Shown: piece by piece, positions 1-8,922 of the stretch | Layout: each line of letters opens with the position of its first letter | How positions within the stretch are numbered: position 1 is the first letter of the stretch | The notes under the pieces: generated by a model | Databases searched by the model: none | What the model was told of the DNA's origin: nothing | Seen by the model: only the letters and a program-made list of their open reading frames with translations | Source: a virus | Virus record (IMG/VR): IMGVR_UViG_3300043395_002133 | Location: 1 to 51,792 of that record | DNA length: 51,792 nucleotides | Reading direction: 5' to 3' (one strand) | Program-made: the position numbers and the translations under genes

Positions 1-517
1 GTAAGTTGTTTTGTTTGACAAAATTATTAAAATGAATTATTAAATTATCATATAGTTCGTATGAACCTTCTCTCCAATCTAAAATAACGATTACACAATT
101 TTTATGAGTTCTAATTAAATCTAAACTTTTTTTAGAAAATGATAATTTATCCAATCCATATAATTTAGCAGATGAGCGTATATCTGATTCTACTAAAAAT
201 ATATTTAAAACATCATCTTTTAATTCATTATCTATTATTTCATAAGGAGTTTTAAAATTAATAATTGGAGTTTTATGTCCTACATTATGAAATTTATCTT
301 TGTATTCTTTTACATAATTTAAAAAAGCACTATGAATATATGAAATAGAATAATCATGTCTATCATCACTCCTAATTATATGTGAATCGGAATCAGTTAT
401 TTTTTTTAATTGTTGCAGGAATATTTCTGGTAAATCGTTTTGAGCATACCCATTAAATAAATAACCATTTGGAGTTACATATTCACATACAATATTAATT
501 TTAGAATAACCACTCAT
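1..517 (-). CDS. Hypothetical protein, 3' end cut by window edge
   Basis: An open frame runs from an ATG at 515-517 to the window edge, giving at least 172 residues with no stop. The start overlaps the stop of the preceding LamG gene by one base (TAATG), the same coupling used by several neighbours, which supports the start and membership of the same operon. The visible part begins MSGYSKINIVCEYV and mixes charged and aromatic residues. I see no signal peptide, membrane segment or motif I recognise. Its place at the end of the glycan-modification cluster suggests a role there, but that is inference from context only. The remaining C-terminal part lies outside the window. Confidence 0.7.
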   Translation of the reverse strand, partial: MSGYSKINIVCEYVTPNGYLFNGYAQNDLPEIFLQQLKKITDSDSHIIRSDDRHDYSISYIHSAFLNYVKEYKDKFHNVGHKTPIINFKTPYEIIDNELKDDVLNIFLVESDIRSSAKLYGLDKLSFSKKSLDLIRTHKNCVIVILDWREGSYELYDNLIIHFNNFVKQNNL

Positions 518-1299
518 TAAACAATACTCTTTGTCTTTTTACTTATTTCATTCATCAATTCCATTTCATAATTTTTGAATGTTTCAATATACCATTGTCT
601 TTTATGTCTTAAATGATTTGAGTGACCTGATATATCTGCAATAGTTGCATATGTTTTAGGTTCACCATTATAGTGAAACCAAGTACTTTCAAAGGTAACA
701 TCATTCATCAAATCATCAAAATATATTTCATCTTCCAACACAATTTTTGGTGTAAAGAAATCAACTGCTTTTACATAATCAATTTTTCCTGCCCAAAATC
801 CATTATGTGGATATGTATTTTTATGATGATAAGCACAACCAATGTATGTATTAGACCAACTATAATCTACTAAATCACCGGTGTATTTATTTGATGATGC
901 CATCATTAGTTCATCTACTTCGTTGTAAAAACATACAACAAATTCTTTACCAACACTATCATGTGATACAAATACTTTTAACCACTCTTGATTTTCAATT
1001 TTGTGTGGTACAAACACATGATTAAATTTTGGGTCTGATTCTGGTGTTTCTTTTGTCCACCAATCAAATTTAATATACCCATCAGTAGTAATATACAATC
1101 CCAAGTGTAGACCAGGTTTTCCAATTACACAACATGCATTATTTTCTTCTGCATCTTTTTTTATAGAATCAAAATCAGTTTTGAATCTTGTAAAAAGTGT
1201 AAAATTTCCTTGTGTCCAAGCTGCTGAATTTTTATCTTTTAATCCATGTTGGTTTTCGATGCAAATCTCCCACCAATCTTTATAACCTATTTCTATCAT
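517..1299 (-). CDS. Stand-alone LamG/concanavalin-like domain protein
   Basis: This 260-residue protein has the pattern of a laminin-G-like jelly-roll. Alternating beta-strand segments carry a WLKVFVSHD strand near residue 105, a substrate-face loop NTYIGCAYHHK near 150, and the typical closing strand FWAGKIDYVKAVD near 168-180. A C-terminal YATIADISGHSNHLRHK segment resembles the DxSGxxNH signature that follows LamG domains in secreted lectin-like proteins. The same fold appears inside the three glycosyltransferases upstream, so this looks like a free-standing version that may bind a glycan or the product of those enzymes. The start overlaps the radical SAM stop by 4 nt (ATGA). No signal peptide is visible. 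The fold call is fairly sure; the ligand is unknown. Confidence 0.7.
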   Translation of the reverse strand: MIEIGYKDWWEICIENQHGLKDKNSAAWTQGNFTLFTRFKTDFDSIKKDAEENNACCVIGKPGLHLGLYITTDGYIKFDWWTKETPESDPKFNHVFVPHKIENQEWLKVFVSHDSVGKEFVVCFYNEVDELMMASSNKYTGDLVDYSWSNTYIGCAYHHKNTYPHNGFWAGKIDYVKAVDFFTPKIVLEDEIYFDDLMNDVTFESTWFHYNGEPKTYATIADISGHSNHLRHKRQWYIETFKNYEMELMNEISKKTKSIV

Positions 1300-2711
1300 A
1301 TTTTAGTGTTTTTACAAATGTTCCAAAAATGTTCAAATTCTGGGAATGTTTTTACAAAATCAGTTCCTCTTCGTCTATCGTGATTTGAAAAGAATTGATA
1401 AAAATTATATCTTCTCATATCTTTTAACCAATCTTCCTCATCGGTAATGTACCAATCATAAATTCTTTTTACTTTTGCAATTTCCATATCACCAAATCCT
1501 GCTTCGGTTTTAGCTGCATATGGTGTTGCTAAGAAATCCATAAGTTTTGCTTGGTCTAATATATTAATTCCCCAATCATGTGAATCGTCTGCCATTAAAG
1601 TTTTTACAGCCTGATGTTGTGGGTGTCTTAAATATGAACTATCTAATAACACTGCATTTGGCCAGTATCTATCAGTACTTTTGTGTGCGTATTTTAAATC
1701 GTAAACATCTGCAATCATACCACCAAAGTTTGGAACTGATAATGCATTATATGTTGTCATAAACGTAATGTTTACTCTTGGACATTTTTCTAAAATTTTA
1801 TTTACATTATCAATAAACTGATTGTAAACCAATCCGTTTCTAATATATTCTGCTTGAGGACCTTTTGTGTCACAAGATGTAAAGATTACAAAATCTTTAA
1901 CTCTATCTTCTTCTGTAATTCTATTTATTTTATCAATAAATTTATCAATCAATTTATCAGGTACACCTAAATTAGAGTTTATGGCCAAAGATAAATTTTT
2001 ATTTGGAGTTTCTTGTTCAATAATATAATCCAATACTTCCCATGTATCTTTACTTAATAATGGTTCTCCACCTGTTATACGAAAAGTATATAAATCTCTA
2101 TACAATTCAGGCCACCATTTCCAAAATGCTTCAACATATGGATTTTCTTGTGTTAATGGAATTGGCATTTTATCTTCTTGTCTAAGATACGATAAATCAT
2201 TAAAATTATCGGTTGTAGGATATCCACCAAATTCTTCTATTTCCTCCATCCATTTTGTTGAAAATTGTGGAGAACAATATGAACATTTAAAATTACAAGC
2301 ATTTGAAAAAGAAACTTCTACATATTTTGGATTAAAATCTGCTTTCCAATCCAATGATTTAATTTCTTTCATATGTGGATAAGACCAGGGTTCGCCTGAT
2401 TTAAAAATTCTATCTGAAAATTCATTTGAATTATCTTCCACATTCCAACAATAATCACATTCTGTTGGTCGTTTACCTTCTAACATTTCTTTTCTACGAA
2501 TTTTTTTAAATCTTGTATTGTGAAGTGCTGATGGGTTTCTTCTAATTTCCCTCTCTGGTATCGGGTGTGTGCCAGGGTGGTGGCATGAATGTGTATGGCC
2601 TATTTGTAAGTGCATTGTAACTTGTGTCCATTTTGCCAAACAAAATCCACAACCAGTTTTATTTAATTCTTCTTTTACTTTTAAAGAATGTTCGTAAAAT
2701 TTATTTTCCAT
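1296..2711 (-). CDS. Radical SAM protein, twitch-type
   Basis: This 471-residue enzyme contains the radical SAM signature C139-x3-C143-x2-C146 in the strand VEVSFSNACNFKCSYC. The SAM-binding TGGEPLL motif lies near residue 215. Extra cysteines in the N-terminal part (C21xxC24, C43, C85xxC88 in ECDYCW) could hold a second cluster or zinc. The architecture resembles the 'twitch domain-containing radical SAM protein' family often seen in T4-like marine phages, which has no established substrate. It lies in the glycosyltransferase operon 26 nt after a GT7-LamG gene and is coupled to the LamG gene downstream, so modification of a sugar or of a glycosylated peptide is plausible but unproven. The family call is strong; the reaction is unknown. 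Confidence 0.9.
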   Translation of the reverse strand: MENKFYEHSLKVKEELNKTGCGFCLAKWTQVTMHLQIGHTHSCHHPGTHPIPEREIRRNPSALHNTRFKKIRRKEMLEGKRPTECDYCWNVEDNSNEFSDRIFKSGEPWSYPHMKEIKSLDWKADFNPKYVEVSFSNACNFKCSYCSPQFSTKWMEEIEEFGGYPTTDNFNDLSYLRQEDKMPIPLTQENPYVEAFWKWWPELYRDLYTFRITGGEPLLSKDTWEVLDYIIEQETPNKNLSLAINSNLGVPDKLIDKFIDKINRITEEDRVKDFVIFTSCDTKGPQAEYIRNGLVYNQFIDNVNKILEKCPRVNITFMTTYNALSVPNFGGMIADVYDLKYAHKSTDRYWPNAVLLDSSYLRHPQHQAVKTLMADDSHDWGINILDQAKLMDFLATPYAAKTEAGFGDMEIAKVKRIYDWYITDEEDWLKDMRRYNFYQFFSNHDRRRGTDFVKTFPEFEHFWNICKNTKI

Positions 2712-2737
2712 AACTTGTTTTTATATATCTATATATA

Positions 2738-4177
2738 TTAAAGTTTTACATTTATCAATTTTGCTTTGGGATTTATTTGTTCAATTCCAATCAAATCATA
2801 TTTTAATTGTGCTATTCCATCTGATTTATAATCCCATTTACCTTGTTGCATTTGTAAAACATACCTTCGTTCGTTTCTAGCAGTAGTTTCACCTTTTGCC
2901 CATTTATCAACACCGCCAACTTTAATCAATCCTTCATCAACATGAGGTAAACATCTCAAACGACCTGGTCTTCTATGTGGTATAATTGTATAAGGTATTT
3001 TTATTTCTTCTTTTTTATTTTCACAATTGTATGCTACTCCGTTATTTCCATTTTCACTTTTATCAAATACAATACCATCTTTAAAATCGTAATCTAAAAT
3101 TAAACCAGTATTTGGTGTAGTTTTTATTAAATCTTCAACTTCTGATTTTGATAATGCCCTATCCCACATTTTAACTTCTGCAATATCACCCTTAAACCAT
3201 TTATTCACATCATCGTTTGTTACTGATGTGGTTGTTCCTAAATAATAATCAACCATACCATAACGTTTTAACATACCTTCAAAATGTTGTGGTGAATGAG
3301 TACCTGTTCCATGTCTTGCATCAGATTCTTTACCATTCATATAAAAATGAATATTATTTTCATCTACAACTAATGTTACCAAAGTCCAACGATTTTCGTA
3401 ACGCTTCATCCATTGATATAAGTGTTCACGTTGGTTATTCCATAATTGTGCAGTGTATGCTCGTGAATTGTTATAACTTAATCCATAATCATATCCTGGT
3501 CTACGAAGAATAGGATATTCACAAAATCTGCGTTCAGTATCACCTACTAACCAAATAGGGACTTTTTCTTCTTGTTGGTGTGCTCGAACTAAAACTGAAA
3601 TAGTATGTGAACGCGATGTTAAATTTCTTAAACTACGAGTTGTTGGAATGTGAACATATGAACTTTTACCATCAAATGATAAAAAATCTTTTGGTTCTGA
3701 TGGAAATTTCATATATGAATCATCTGCATAACCTTCTAATACACATCTCCAAAATAAGTCATCATCTTCCATACCCCAATCCCAATAATCATTAGAATAC
3801 CCATTGGTTTTTTGGACTTGTTCTTTTGAAAAAATTACTGCACCACCAAAGTATTCTTCATACTTTAATTTATAATCCATTTGTGAGATATTAGTTGCAA
3901 TATGAATTGGCGTTTCAGTTGGAAATGAATAATCACATCCTTCTTCTGGTATCATATCAATATCATGCCAAACTATATAATCACACCCATCTTCAAATGC
4001 GTGTTTAGCTGCAACGTTTTTCATTGCACCCCTATTAAATAGTTTATCATCACATTGGTGACCAAAATAAATACAAAAATCTATACCTTGTTCGGTTAGA
4101 TATTTACTAACTGCAGGAATAAATTCTTTAAGATGTGTTTCTCTATTTCTATATGGTACACAGACTCCTAATTTCAT
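2738..4177 (-). CDS. GT7-type glycosyltransferase with inserted LamG domain (copy 1)
   Basis: Residues 1-150 match the catalytic half of beta-1,4-galactosyltransferases (GT7): VPYRNRETHL start, FNRG at 47-50, a DxD-like HDIDM at 71-75, YFGG at 109-112, NGYSNDYW, and the acceptor-site WGMEDDD at 134-140. A LamG domain follows at about 165-385 (FLSFDGKSSYVHIP, WFKGDIAEVKMWDRALS). The chain then returns to GT7 at about 400-479. CLPH there matches the metal-binding histidine region of B4GALT, and SDGIAQLKYDLI matches its DGLNSLTYQVL segment. The lectin domain is therefore inserted in the catalytic domain rather than appended. No signal peptide is present, so it probably acts in the cytoplasm on nucleotide-sugar donors. 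Its start shares one base with the next gene's stop. The acceptor is unknown. Confidence 0.85.
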   Translation of the reverse strand: MKLGVCVPYRNRETHLKEFIPAVSKYLTEQGIDFCIYFGHQCDDKLFNRGAMKNVAAKHAFEDGCDYIVWHDIDMIPEEGCDYSFPTETPIHIATNISQMDYKLKYEEYFGGAVIFSKEQVQKTNGYSNDYWDWGMEDDDLFWRCVLEGYADDSYMKFPSEPKDFLSFDGKSSYVHIPTTRSLRNLTSRSHTISVLVRAHQQEEKVPIWLVGDTERRFCEYPILRRPGYDYGLSYNNSRAYTAQLWNNQREHLYQWMKRYENRWTLVTLVVDENNIHFYMNGKESDARHGTGTHSPQHFEGMLKRYGMVDYYLGTTTSVTNDDVNKWFKGDIAEVKMWDRALSKSEVEDLIKTTPNTGLILDYDFKDGIVFDKSENGNNGVAYNCENKKEEIKIPYTIIPHRRPGRLRCLPHVDEGLIKVGGVDKWAKGETTARNERRYVLQMQQGKWDYKSDGIAQLKYDLIGIEQINPKAKLINVKL

Positions 4178-5619
4178 TATAAATTTACTTTTATATGTAA
4201 AACATTATTTGAAATTGTTTCATTTGATATTTCTTCATAACGTAGTGTATTTAATCCATCTATATGATAATCCAAAATACCAGTTCTAACTTCGTTGTAA
4301 TATTTTAATTGATTTTTTCTAGTTTCAGAATGAACCCATCTATTACCAACTGATGAATTTGATTTATGTTTTAAAGATTTGAATTTACTTTCTCTTCTAT
4401 GTGGTTTTGGTAAAAATGTTTTAAATGATTGATTTAATTTTTCTAATTCAACATTATATAATTTTGCTTTATATTCATTTGCTAAATCAATACAAGTTTC
4501 ATCGGTTGATAATTCTGCTAATAATTGAAAATACAAAAATTCTGCAGATTGATATTTTCCAAAATTTCTCATTTTTGGTTTTATAGGATTTTTATATAAT
4601 TCCAATACTTCTACTTCTTCTAATGCAATATCGTACATTTCAACACTTGCAATATTTCCATAGAAAAAATCTTTATTATCTTTTTTACCATTTGCTGCAC
4701 CAATGTATATCTTATCAGTTAATAAATTTAAGATATCCTCCTTCATTACAACTTTATCAATTAATTTACCATCCAAATAAAAATAAACTTCCTTTGAATC
4801 TTTTAGTACCATTACTAAGTGAACCCAACGTTCTCCTAATATATCCGTTGTAATTGAATATGGAGTTTTATCCATATCATAAGTTTGACAGAAAAATCTT
4901 CTAAATGAATTATAGAATATACCAATATTATAACCAGGAATTGATACTATTGGTAATTCATCGTATGTTTTATTCGGATTTAATTGAATATCAGATGGTT
5001 TAACCATTACTGATATTGTAAAATCATCTGATAATGCTGTTGATTTTTTTATTTTTGTTAATTCAATAAATGATACATCTCCATCAAATTTAAATGTTTC
5101 AAAATCTTGTATAGTAGCATCACCACTACTTTCAGTGTCTAATTCTAAATTAGATTGTAAACAACGAATTAACAAATCGTCATCTTCAAACCCCCAACCC
5201 CAATATTCATTAGAATAACCATTTATTCTTGCAAAATCTTCTTTGTTAAAAAGTGTTACACCTCCAAAATAATCAAAAAATGTAGTTTCATAATCATTCT
5301 CTTGTAAGTGTGTTGCAAGATGTAGTGGTTTATCAGTATATGAGTAATCTACTTTATAAGGTAACATATCAACATCGTGAAATACAAAGTAATCACAATT
5401 ATTTTCGCATGCAATCTTATACCCAATATTTAATAATTTACCACGATTAAATGGCTTATTATCACATTGTTCAATTACAAAAATCTGATAAACATAATCA
5501 CCTAAATAGTTTTCCATATGAGTTAAAAATCTTTTTAATTGATTTTTTCTATCTCTATATGGAACTATTACAGCAAGTTTATTCGGTTTCTTCTTCACTT
5601 GTTGTTTCTCTTTCCGCAT
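4177..5619 (-). CDS. GT7-type glycosyltransferase with inserted LamG domain (copy 2)
   Basis: This is a paralogue of the neighbouring enzymes, about 480 residues. The GT7 half carries IVPYRDRKNQL, FNRGKLLNIGY, FHDVDMLPY, YFGGVTLF, NGYSNEYWGWG and FEDDD, the best match of the three to the B4GALT WGWGxEDDD motif. A LamG segment follows (FDGDVSFIEL ... FYGNIASVEMYDIALEEVEVLEL). The C-terminal GT7 segment contains SLKHKSNSS and IDGLNTLRYEEI. I chose the ATG at 5617-5619; a GTG one codon upstream is also possible. The start lies inside the 3' end of the 80-residue gene at 5579-5821, an unusually long overlap of about 41 nt. It probably transfers a hexose to a phage or host glycan; donor and acceptor cannot be read from sequence. 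Confidence 0.85.
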   Translation of the reverse strand: MRKEKQQVKKKPNKLAVIVPYRDRKNQLKRFLTHMENYLGDYVYQIFVIEQCDNKPFNRGKLLNIGYKIACENNCDYFVFHDVDMLPYKVDYSYTDKPLHLATHLQENDYETTFFDYFGGVTLFNKEDFARINGYSNEYWGWGFEDDDLLIRCLQSNLELDTESSGDATIQDFETFKFDGDVSFIELTKIKKSTALSDDFTISVMVKPSDIQLNPNKTYDELPIVSIPGYNIGIFYNSFRRFFCQTYDMDKTPYSITTDILGERWVHLVMVLKDSKEVYFYLDGKLIDKVVMKEDILNLLTDKIYIGAANGKKDNKDFFYGNIASVEMYDIALEEVEVLELYKNPIKPKMRNFGKYQSAEFLYFQLLAELSTDETCIDLANEYKAKLYNVELEKLNQSFKTFLPKPHRRESKFKSLKHKSNSSVGNRWVHSETRKNQLKYYNEVRTGILDYHIDGLNTLRYEEISNETISNNVLHIKVNL

Positions 5620-5821
5620 CACGTGATGGTCTGTTAGTAGGACCTACTGTTTTAGCTTTAGCAAGTTGATAAAATTCATTTAAATACCATTCAATTCTTT
5701 CAGACCAAATATCGGTTTCCATTGAATAAACCCAATCATTTAAATCTTCTAAAGTGTTTGCAATAGATTCTAATGCTTTTACTTTTCTTTCCTCTAATGA
5801 GTTGTCTTTTTTTTCTGCCAT
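5579..5821 (-). CDS. Small acidic hypothetical protein
   Basis: This 80-residue protein begins MAEKKDNSLEERKVKALESI and is mostly predicted helix: a charged N-terminal amphipathic stretch, an aromatic middle (WVYSMETDIW, IEWYLNEFYQ) and a disordered Glu/Thr-rich tail. No catalytic motif is visible. It sits between two GT7-LamG genes, 10 nt after copy 3 and overlapping the start of copy 2, so it is probably translationally coupled to them and could be a partner or scaffold. That is inference from position. No homologue is recognised. Confidence 0.65.
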   Translation of the reverse strand: MAEKKDNSLEERKVKALESIANTLEDLNDWVYSMETDIWSERIEWYLNEFYQLAKAKTVGPTNRPSRDAERETTSEEETE

Positions 5822-5831
5822 TTTTATTTTA

Positions 5832-7319
5832 TTATGTTGTTATTCTATATTGAATATAACCCATTTTTTGTTTAGTATCCAATACATTATATTTTAAACT
5901 ATTTAATCCATATTTTTTAAAATCAACTAATCCTTCTAAAACTTCATTGAAAAATATATCTGCGTTTTCTTCAACATCGGGGTCATAGTTGTAATAACGA
6001 TTTATAATATTCGTGTCATCTTTGTGAACTAATGATTTATATGGAGCATCAATTCTAACTGGTAAATACATTTCATCTGATAAATTTATAGTTTCACTAA
6101 ATATTGAGTATTTTCCTTCTACTTTTATATGATTACCAGATTTACCTTTATCTAATTTCATTTCTTCAATACCACTTACATTGTACATCGTATCAAATCT
6201 AAAAATATTAGTTGGAACTAATCCATCAATACTAGCAAGTTTATCTAAGTAATCGATACCCTCATAATATAATTTTCTAAGTTGCTCATCATTTAATGCT
6301 TCATCAAATGTTATTATATCTGCCATTTGAATAGAAGTTTCTGATTCTGAAATTTTTATACATCTATCAGAATAATCAAACATTTTAAATTTATACAAAT
6401 CTTTTTCTTGTATTTTTTTATTGTTTAATATAACTTTAAGTTTATCTTTTCTTTTGTCATATATTAAAACAGCATTGTTCCATCTATTTTTGTAATATTC
6501 GACTGAAACATCCATATGATATTCTTTCTTATCCCAAATTTGACCATTTAAATAACGATTTCCCAATACATCTTCCGATAAAAATAAACCAGTATCTGGT
6601 CCATCAAACGCAAATAAACTAATTTTTTCTAAAGTTTCGGATGTGTCTTTAAACCACAATGAAATTGTAAATGATGAATCGGTAAATCCTTTCATCAATG
6701 AATTTTGTGGTCCATACATTTTTGTACCTTTTGGTAAATTAATACCTTTTATTGTATGAGTTTTATGTATATTTGAAATTTCAGCATCTTCTATTCTATA
6801 TGGTAAAATATCCCATTTATCGTAATATGAATAAATCTGATGTAAATCATAATATTTTTCTAAATACGCATCCGATTTTTCTAAACGTTTTAATAAATCC
6901 AAATCTTCGAACCCATATCCCCAATATTCATTAGAATATCCGTTTGCAAATTCAAAATCTTCTCTATTAATTAAAATAACTCCACCAAAATATTGTGGGT
7001 ATGGTAATTTATGATTGTGTGCTTCAACGTTTGTTGCTAAATGTATTGGAGTTTCAGGATAACTATAATCACATTCATCCGTTAATGGTAACATATCTAT
7101 ATCGTGAAAACAAAAATAAGTGTAATCTTTTGATATTTCGTTTACTACTGCATTACATAGTTTACCATAGTTAAATGGTCTATCGTCTGCCTGTTCTGCC
7201 ACAAATATAGTATAATCAATTCCCTTATCTAAAAGGAATCTATTCATGTGTGGTATGAAAACGTTTAAATGGTCTTCTCTATCACGATACGGAACTATTA
7301 TTGCTAATTTATCTTTCAT
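5832..7319 (-). CDS. GT7-type glycosyltransferase with inserted LamG domain (copy 3)
   Basis: This is the longest of the three related enzymes (495 residues). GT7 elements are IVPYRDREDHL, FNYGKLCNAV, FHDIDMLPL, YFGGVILI, NGYSNEYWGYG and FEDLD, where the third acidic position of EDDD is replaced by leucine. The LamG insert spans about residues 190-365 (SFTISLWFKD, IQMADIITFDEALNDEQL). The chain returns to the GT7 fold near 420-495 with YKSLVHKDDTN and KYGLNSLKYNVL, matching the histidine and DGLNSL segments of animal B4GALT. It overlaps the upstream GT2-like gene by 4 nt (ATGA). The altered acidic motif may mean a different sugar specificity or lower activity. Confidence 0.83.
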   Translation of the reverse strand: MKDKLAIIVPYRDREDHLNVFIPHMNRFLLDKGIDYTIFVAEQADDRPFNYGKLCNAVVNEISKDYTYFCFHDIDMLPLTDECDYSYPETPIHLATNVEAHNHKLPYPQYFGGVILINREDFEFANGYSNEYWGYGFEDLDLLKRLEKSDAYLEKYYDLHQIYSYYDKWDILPYRIEDAEISNIHKTHTIKGINLPKGTKMYGPQNSLMKGFTDSSFTISLWFKDTSETLEKISLFAFDGPDTGLFLSEDVLGNRYLNGQIWDKKEYHMDVSVEYYKNRWNNAVLIYDKRKDKLKVILNNKKIQEKDLYKFKMFDYSDRCIKISESETSIQMADIITFDEALNDEQLRKLYYEGIDYLDKLASIDGLVPTNIFRFDTMYNVSGIEEMKLDKGKSGNHIKVEGKYSIFSETINLSDEMYLPVRIDAPYKSLVHKDDTNIINRYYNYDPDVEENADIFFNEVLEGLVDFKKYGLNSLKYNVLDTKQKMGYIQYRITT

Positions 7320-8164
7320 ATATCAAGTATAATTCTTGTCAATTTATCCCACTTTGAATAATCAGAATGAGTATTAGTATCCATCTTTTCTAACATAAAC
7401 AATGGATTATTTATATCAATTTTCCAATCATTTATTTGGATACCTCTATACATTTTTTTATATTCTTTCCAAAATGTATAATCTTCCTTAGTTTCTGAAA
7501 CTTCTTTTAATCGTTTTAAAACTGTGGAATCCCATTTAAAATGATGAACTTGTATGAATCCTTCACCATTTCCATATGGATAACGTTTTGGATGATTCCA
7601 ACCCCTTTCTCTCCAAGTATCAACATTATCAATCTTTGCATAATGTTGACCGGGGGTAACGTCAACATATCCTTTCATCACACAAACCTTATTAGGACAA
7701 GCCCCACTCATTGGATATCTAAAAAACCCAGCGAGTGGAAACTTTTCCCAAATATTAGAGTCTTTCTCAACGATTGGAAATTCTCCATTTTCTCCTATCC
7801 TATCAATGAACCCACCTGTTATAAAATCCCAACCATTTAACTCACATTCTGCAATAAGTTCTTTGATTGGTTTTGGATAAATGTGAAATTCATCATCGTC
7901 TGAAACTACCCACCATTCGTTCGGTTTGGTACGTTTAATTTCGTTATATAGTTCAGTTACCTTTTCCCAATTAAACTTTGGTTCAGTAACTACTTTTATA
8001 GGTGTAATACCTAATTTTTTTACTTCATCTAAAATTCCATCGTTTGAATTTTGTCTATAAACAATTACATGAATTTCATCAACAATTGGTTTGTAATGTT
8101 CAATCATATGACCCAGCATCGTTGTGTTGTGTCCTACTACTGTAACTAAATTTATTTTTGACAT
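7316..8164 (-). CDS. Glycosyltransferase, GT2-like (GT-A fold)
   Basis: This 282-residue protein starts with a Rossmann-like NLVTVVGHNTTMLGHMIEHY segment followed by DEIHVIVYRQNSNDG, as in the Glyco_tranf_2_4/GT92-like group. The metal-binding acidic cluster VVSDDDEF lies near residues 96-103, followed by an HHFKWDSTVL segment typical of the C-terminal part of this group. It overlaps the upstream methyltransferase gene by 13 nt and the downstream GT7-LamG gene by 4 nt, so the three are almost certainly co-translated. It probably transfers a sugar in the same glycan pathway. Donor and acceptor are unknown. Confidence 0.8.
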   Translation of the reverse strand: MSKINLVTVVGHNTTMLGHMIEHYKPIVDEIHVIVYRQNSNDGILDEVKKLGITPIKVVTEPKFNWEKVTELYNEIKRTKPNEWWVVSDDDEFHIYPKPIKELIAECELNGWDFITGGFIDRIGENGEFPIVEKDSNIWEKFPLAGFFRYPMSGACPNKVCVMKGYVDVTPGQHYAKIDNVDTWRERGWNHPKRYPYGNGEGFIQVHHFKWDSTVLKRLKEVSETKEDYTFWKEYKKMYRGIQINDWKIDINNPLFMLEKMDTNTHSDYSKWDKLTRIILDI

Positions 8165-8922
8165 CTTTTAACCAATGTTAGACCAGTAGAAGCTGGTTTA
8201 TTTTTTTGTATTCCAAAATTGAAAAGGTCGAATACTTCCCATTCTGAATTTTCTTTTAATTCTTTGGCAAATTTAATTGGTCCATGCCAATCATCAAAAT
8301 CCCCCCTATCCTTTACCTCATTTGTAATAATATAATTATCTGCATAATTGGGGTCAGTATCATGGATTGAAACAATAGCGTTTGGTGAAAGTATTTGCGA
8401 ATATAATTCAAAATCTTCTTTTACATTTTCATAACTATGTCCTGCATCAATATGAAGATAATCAATTTTAATATCATTAAGAACAAAAAAATTGTGAAAT
8501 GCCTTTTCAGTTGTTTCACTTATAATGCGTGGGTGAAATGTTCTTCTAAGAAATGATTCTTCTCTAAACCAATCTACATTTCCACCAATACCATTCATTG
8601 CATCAACAACATAAGTAACACCAATATCACCCCAACTTAAATTATTATCACCTTCGAATATTTTTTGTTGATGTAAATCATAACGAGCTTGTGTCATTAA
8701 ACGAGGAATGAATCCTCCACCACTCCCTAAGCAAACACATACCTTTGCTCTCATATATTGAATAAGAGAATATACAATCAAACCATCACCTAAATGTAAA
8801 TCAGTTGAACCATGTGACCAACGATATGGGACTGGTTTATCTTCAATTTCTTGAGATTCGTTAAATTCCTGATTGTTTGTTAGATTGTTTTTTAGATATT
8901 CTAAATCTTGTAATGATTGCAT
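8152..8922 (-). CDS. Class I SAM-dependent methyltransferase (Methyltransf_24-like)
   Basis: This 256-residue protein has the glycine-rich SAM loop VCVCLGSGGGFIPRLM near residues 81-96. The strand-loop YLHIDAGHSYENVKEDFELY near 155-175 and IVSIHDTDP near 185 are characteristic of the Methyltransf_24/cephalosporin-hydroxylase-like group that often modifies sugars. It is the first gene after the 189-nt gap at 8923-9111 and leads the run 8922-1, overlapping the next glycosyltransferase by 13 nt. Sugar O-methylation within the glycan-modification cluster is the likeliest role by context; the substrate is not visible. No strong ribosome-binding site precedes the ATG. Confidence 0.8.
   Translation of the reverse strand: MQSLQDLEYLKNNLTNNQEFNESQEIEDKPVPYRWSHGSTDLHLGDGLIVYSLIQYMRAKVCVCLGSGGGFIPRLMTQARYDLHQQKIFEGDNNLSWGDIGVTYVVDAMNGIGGNVDWFREESFLRRTFHPRIISETTEKAFHNFFVLNDIKIDYLHIDAGHSYENVKEDFELYSQILSPNAIVSIHDTDPNYADNYIITNEVKDRGDFDDWHGPIKFAKELKENSEWEVFDLFNFGIQKNKPASTGLTLVKRCQK

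Noticed and set aside
5579-5622. GTG start for GT7-LamG copy 2
   Set aside because: The next codon is ATG, and both lie in the same overlap; ATG is the likelier start.
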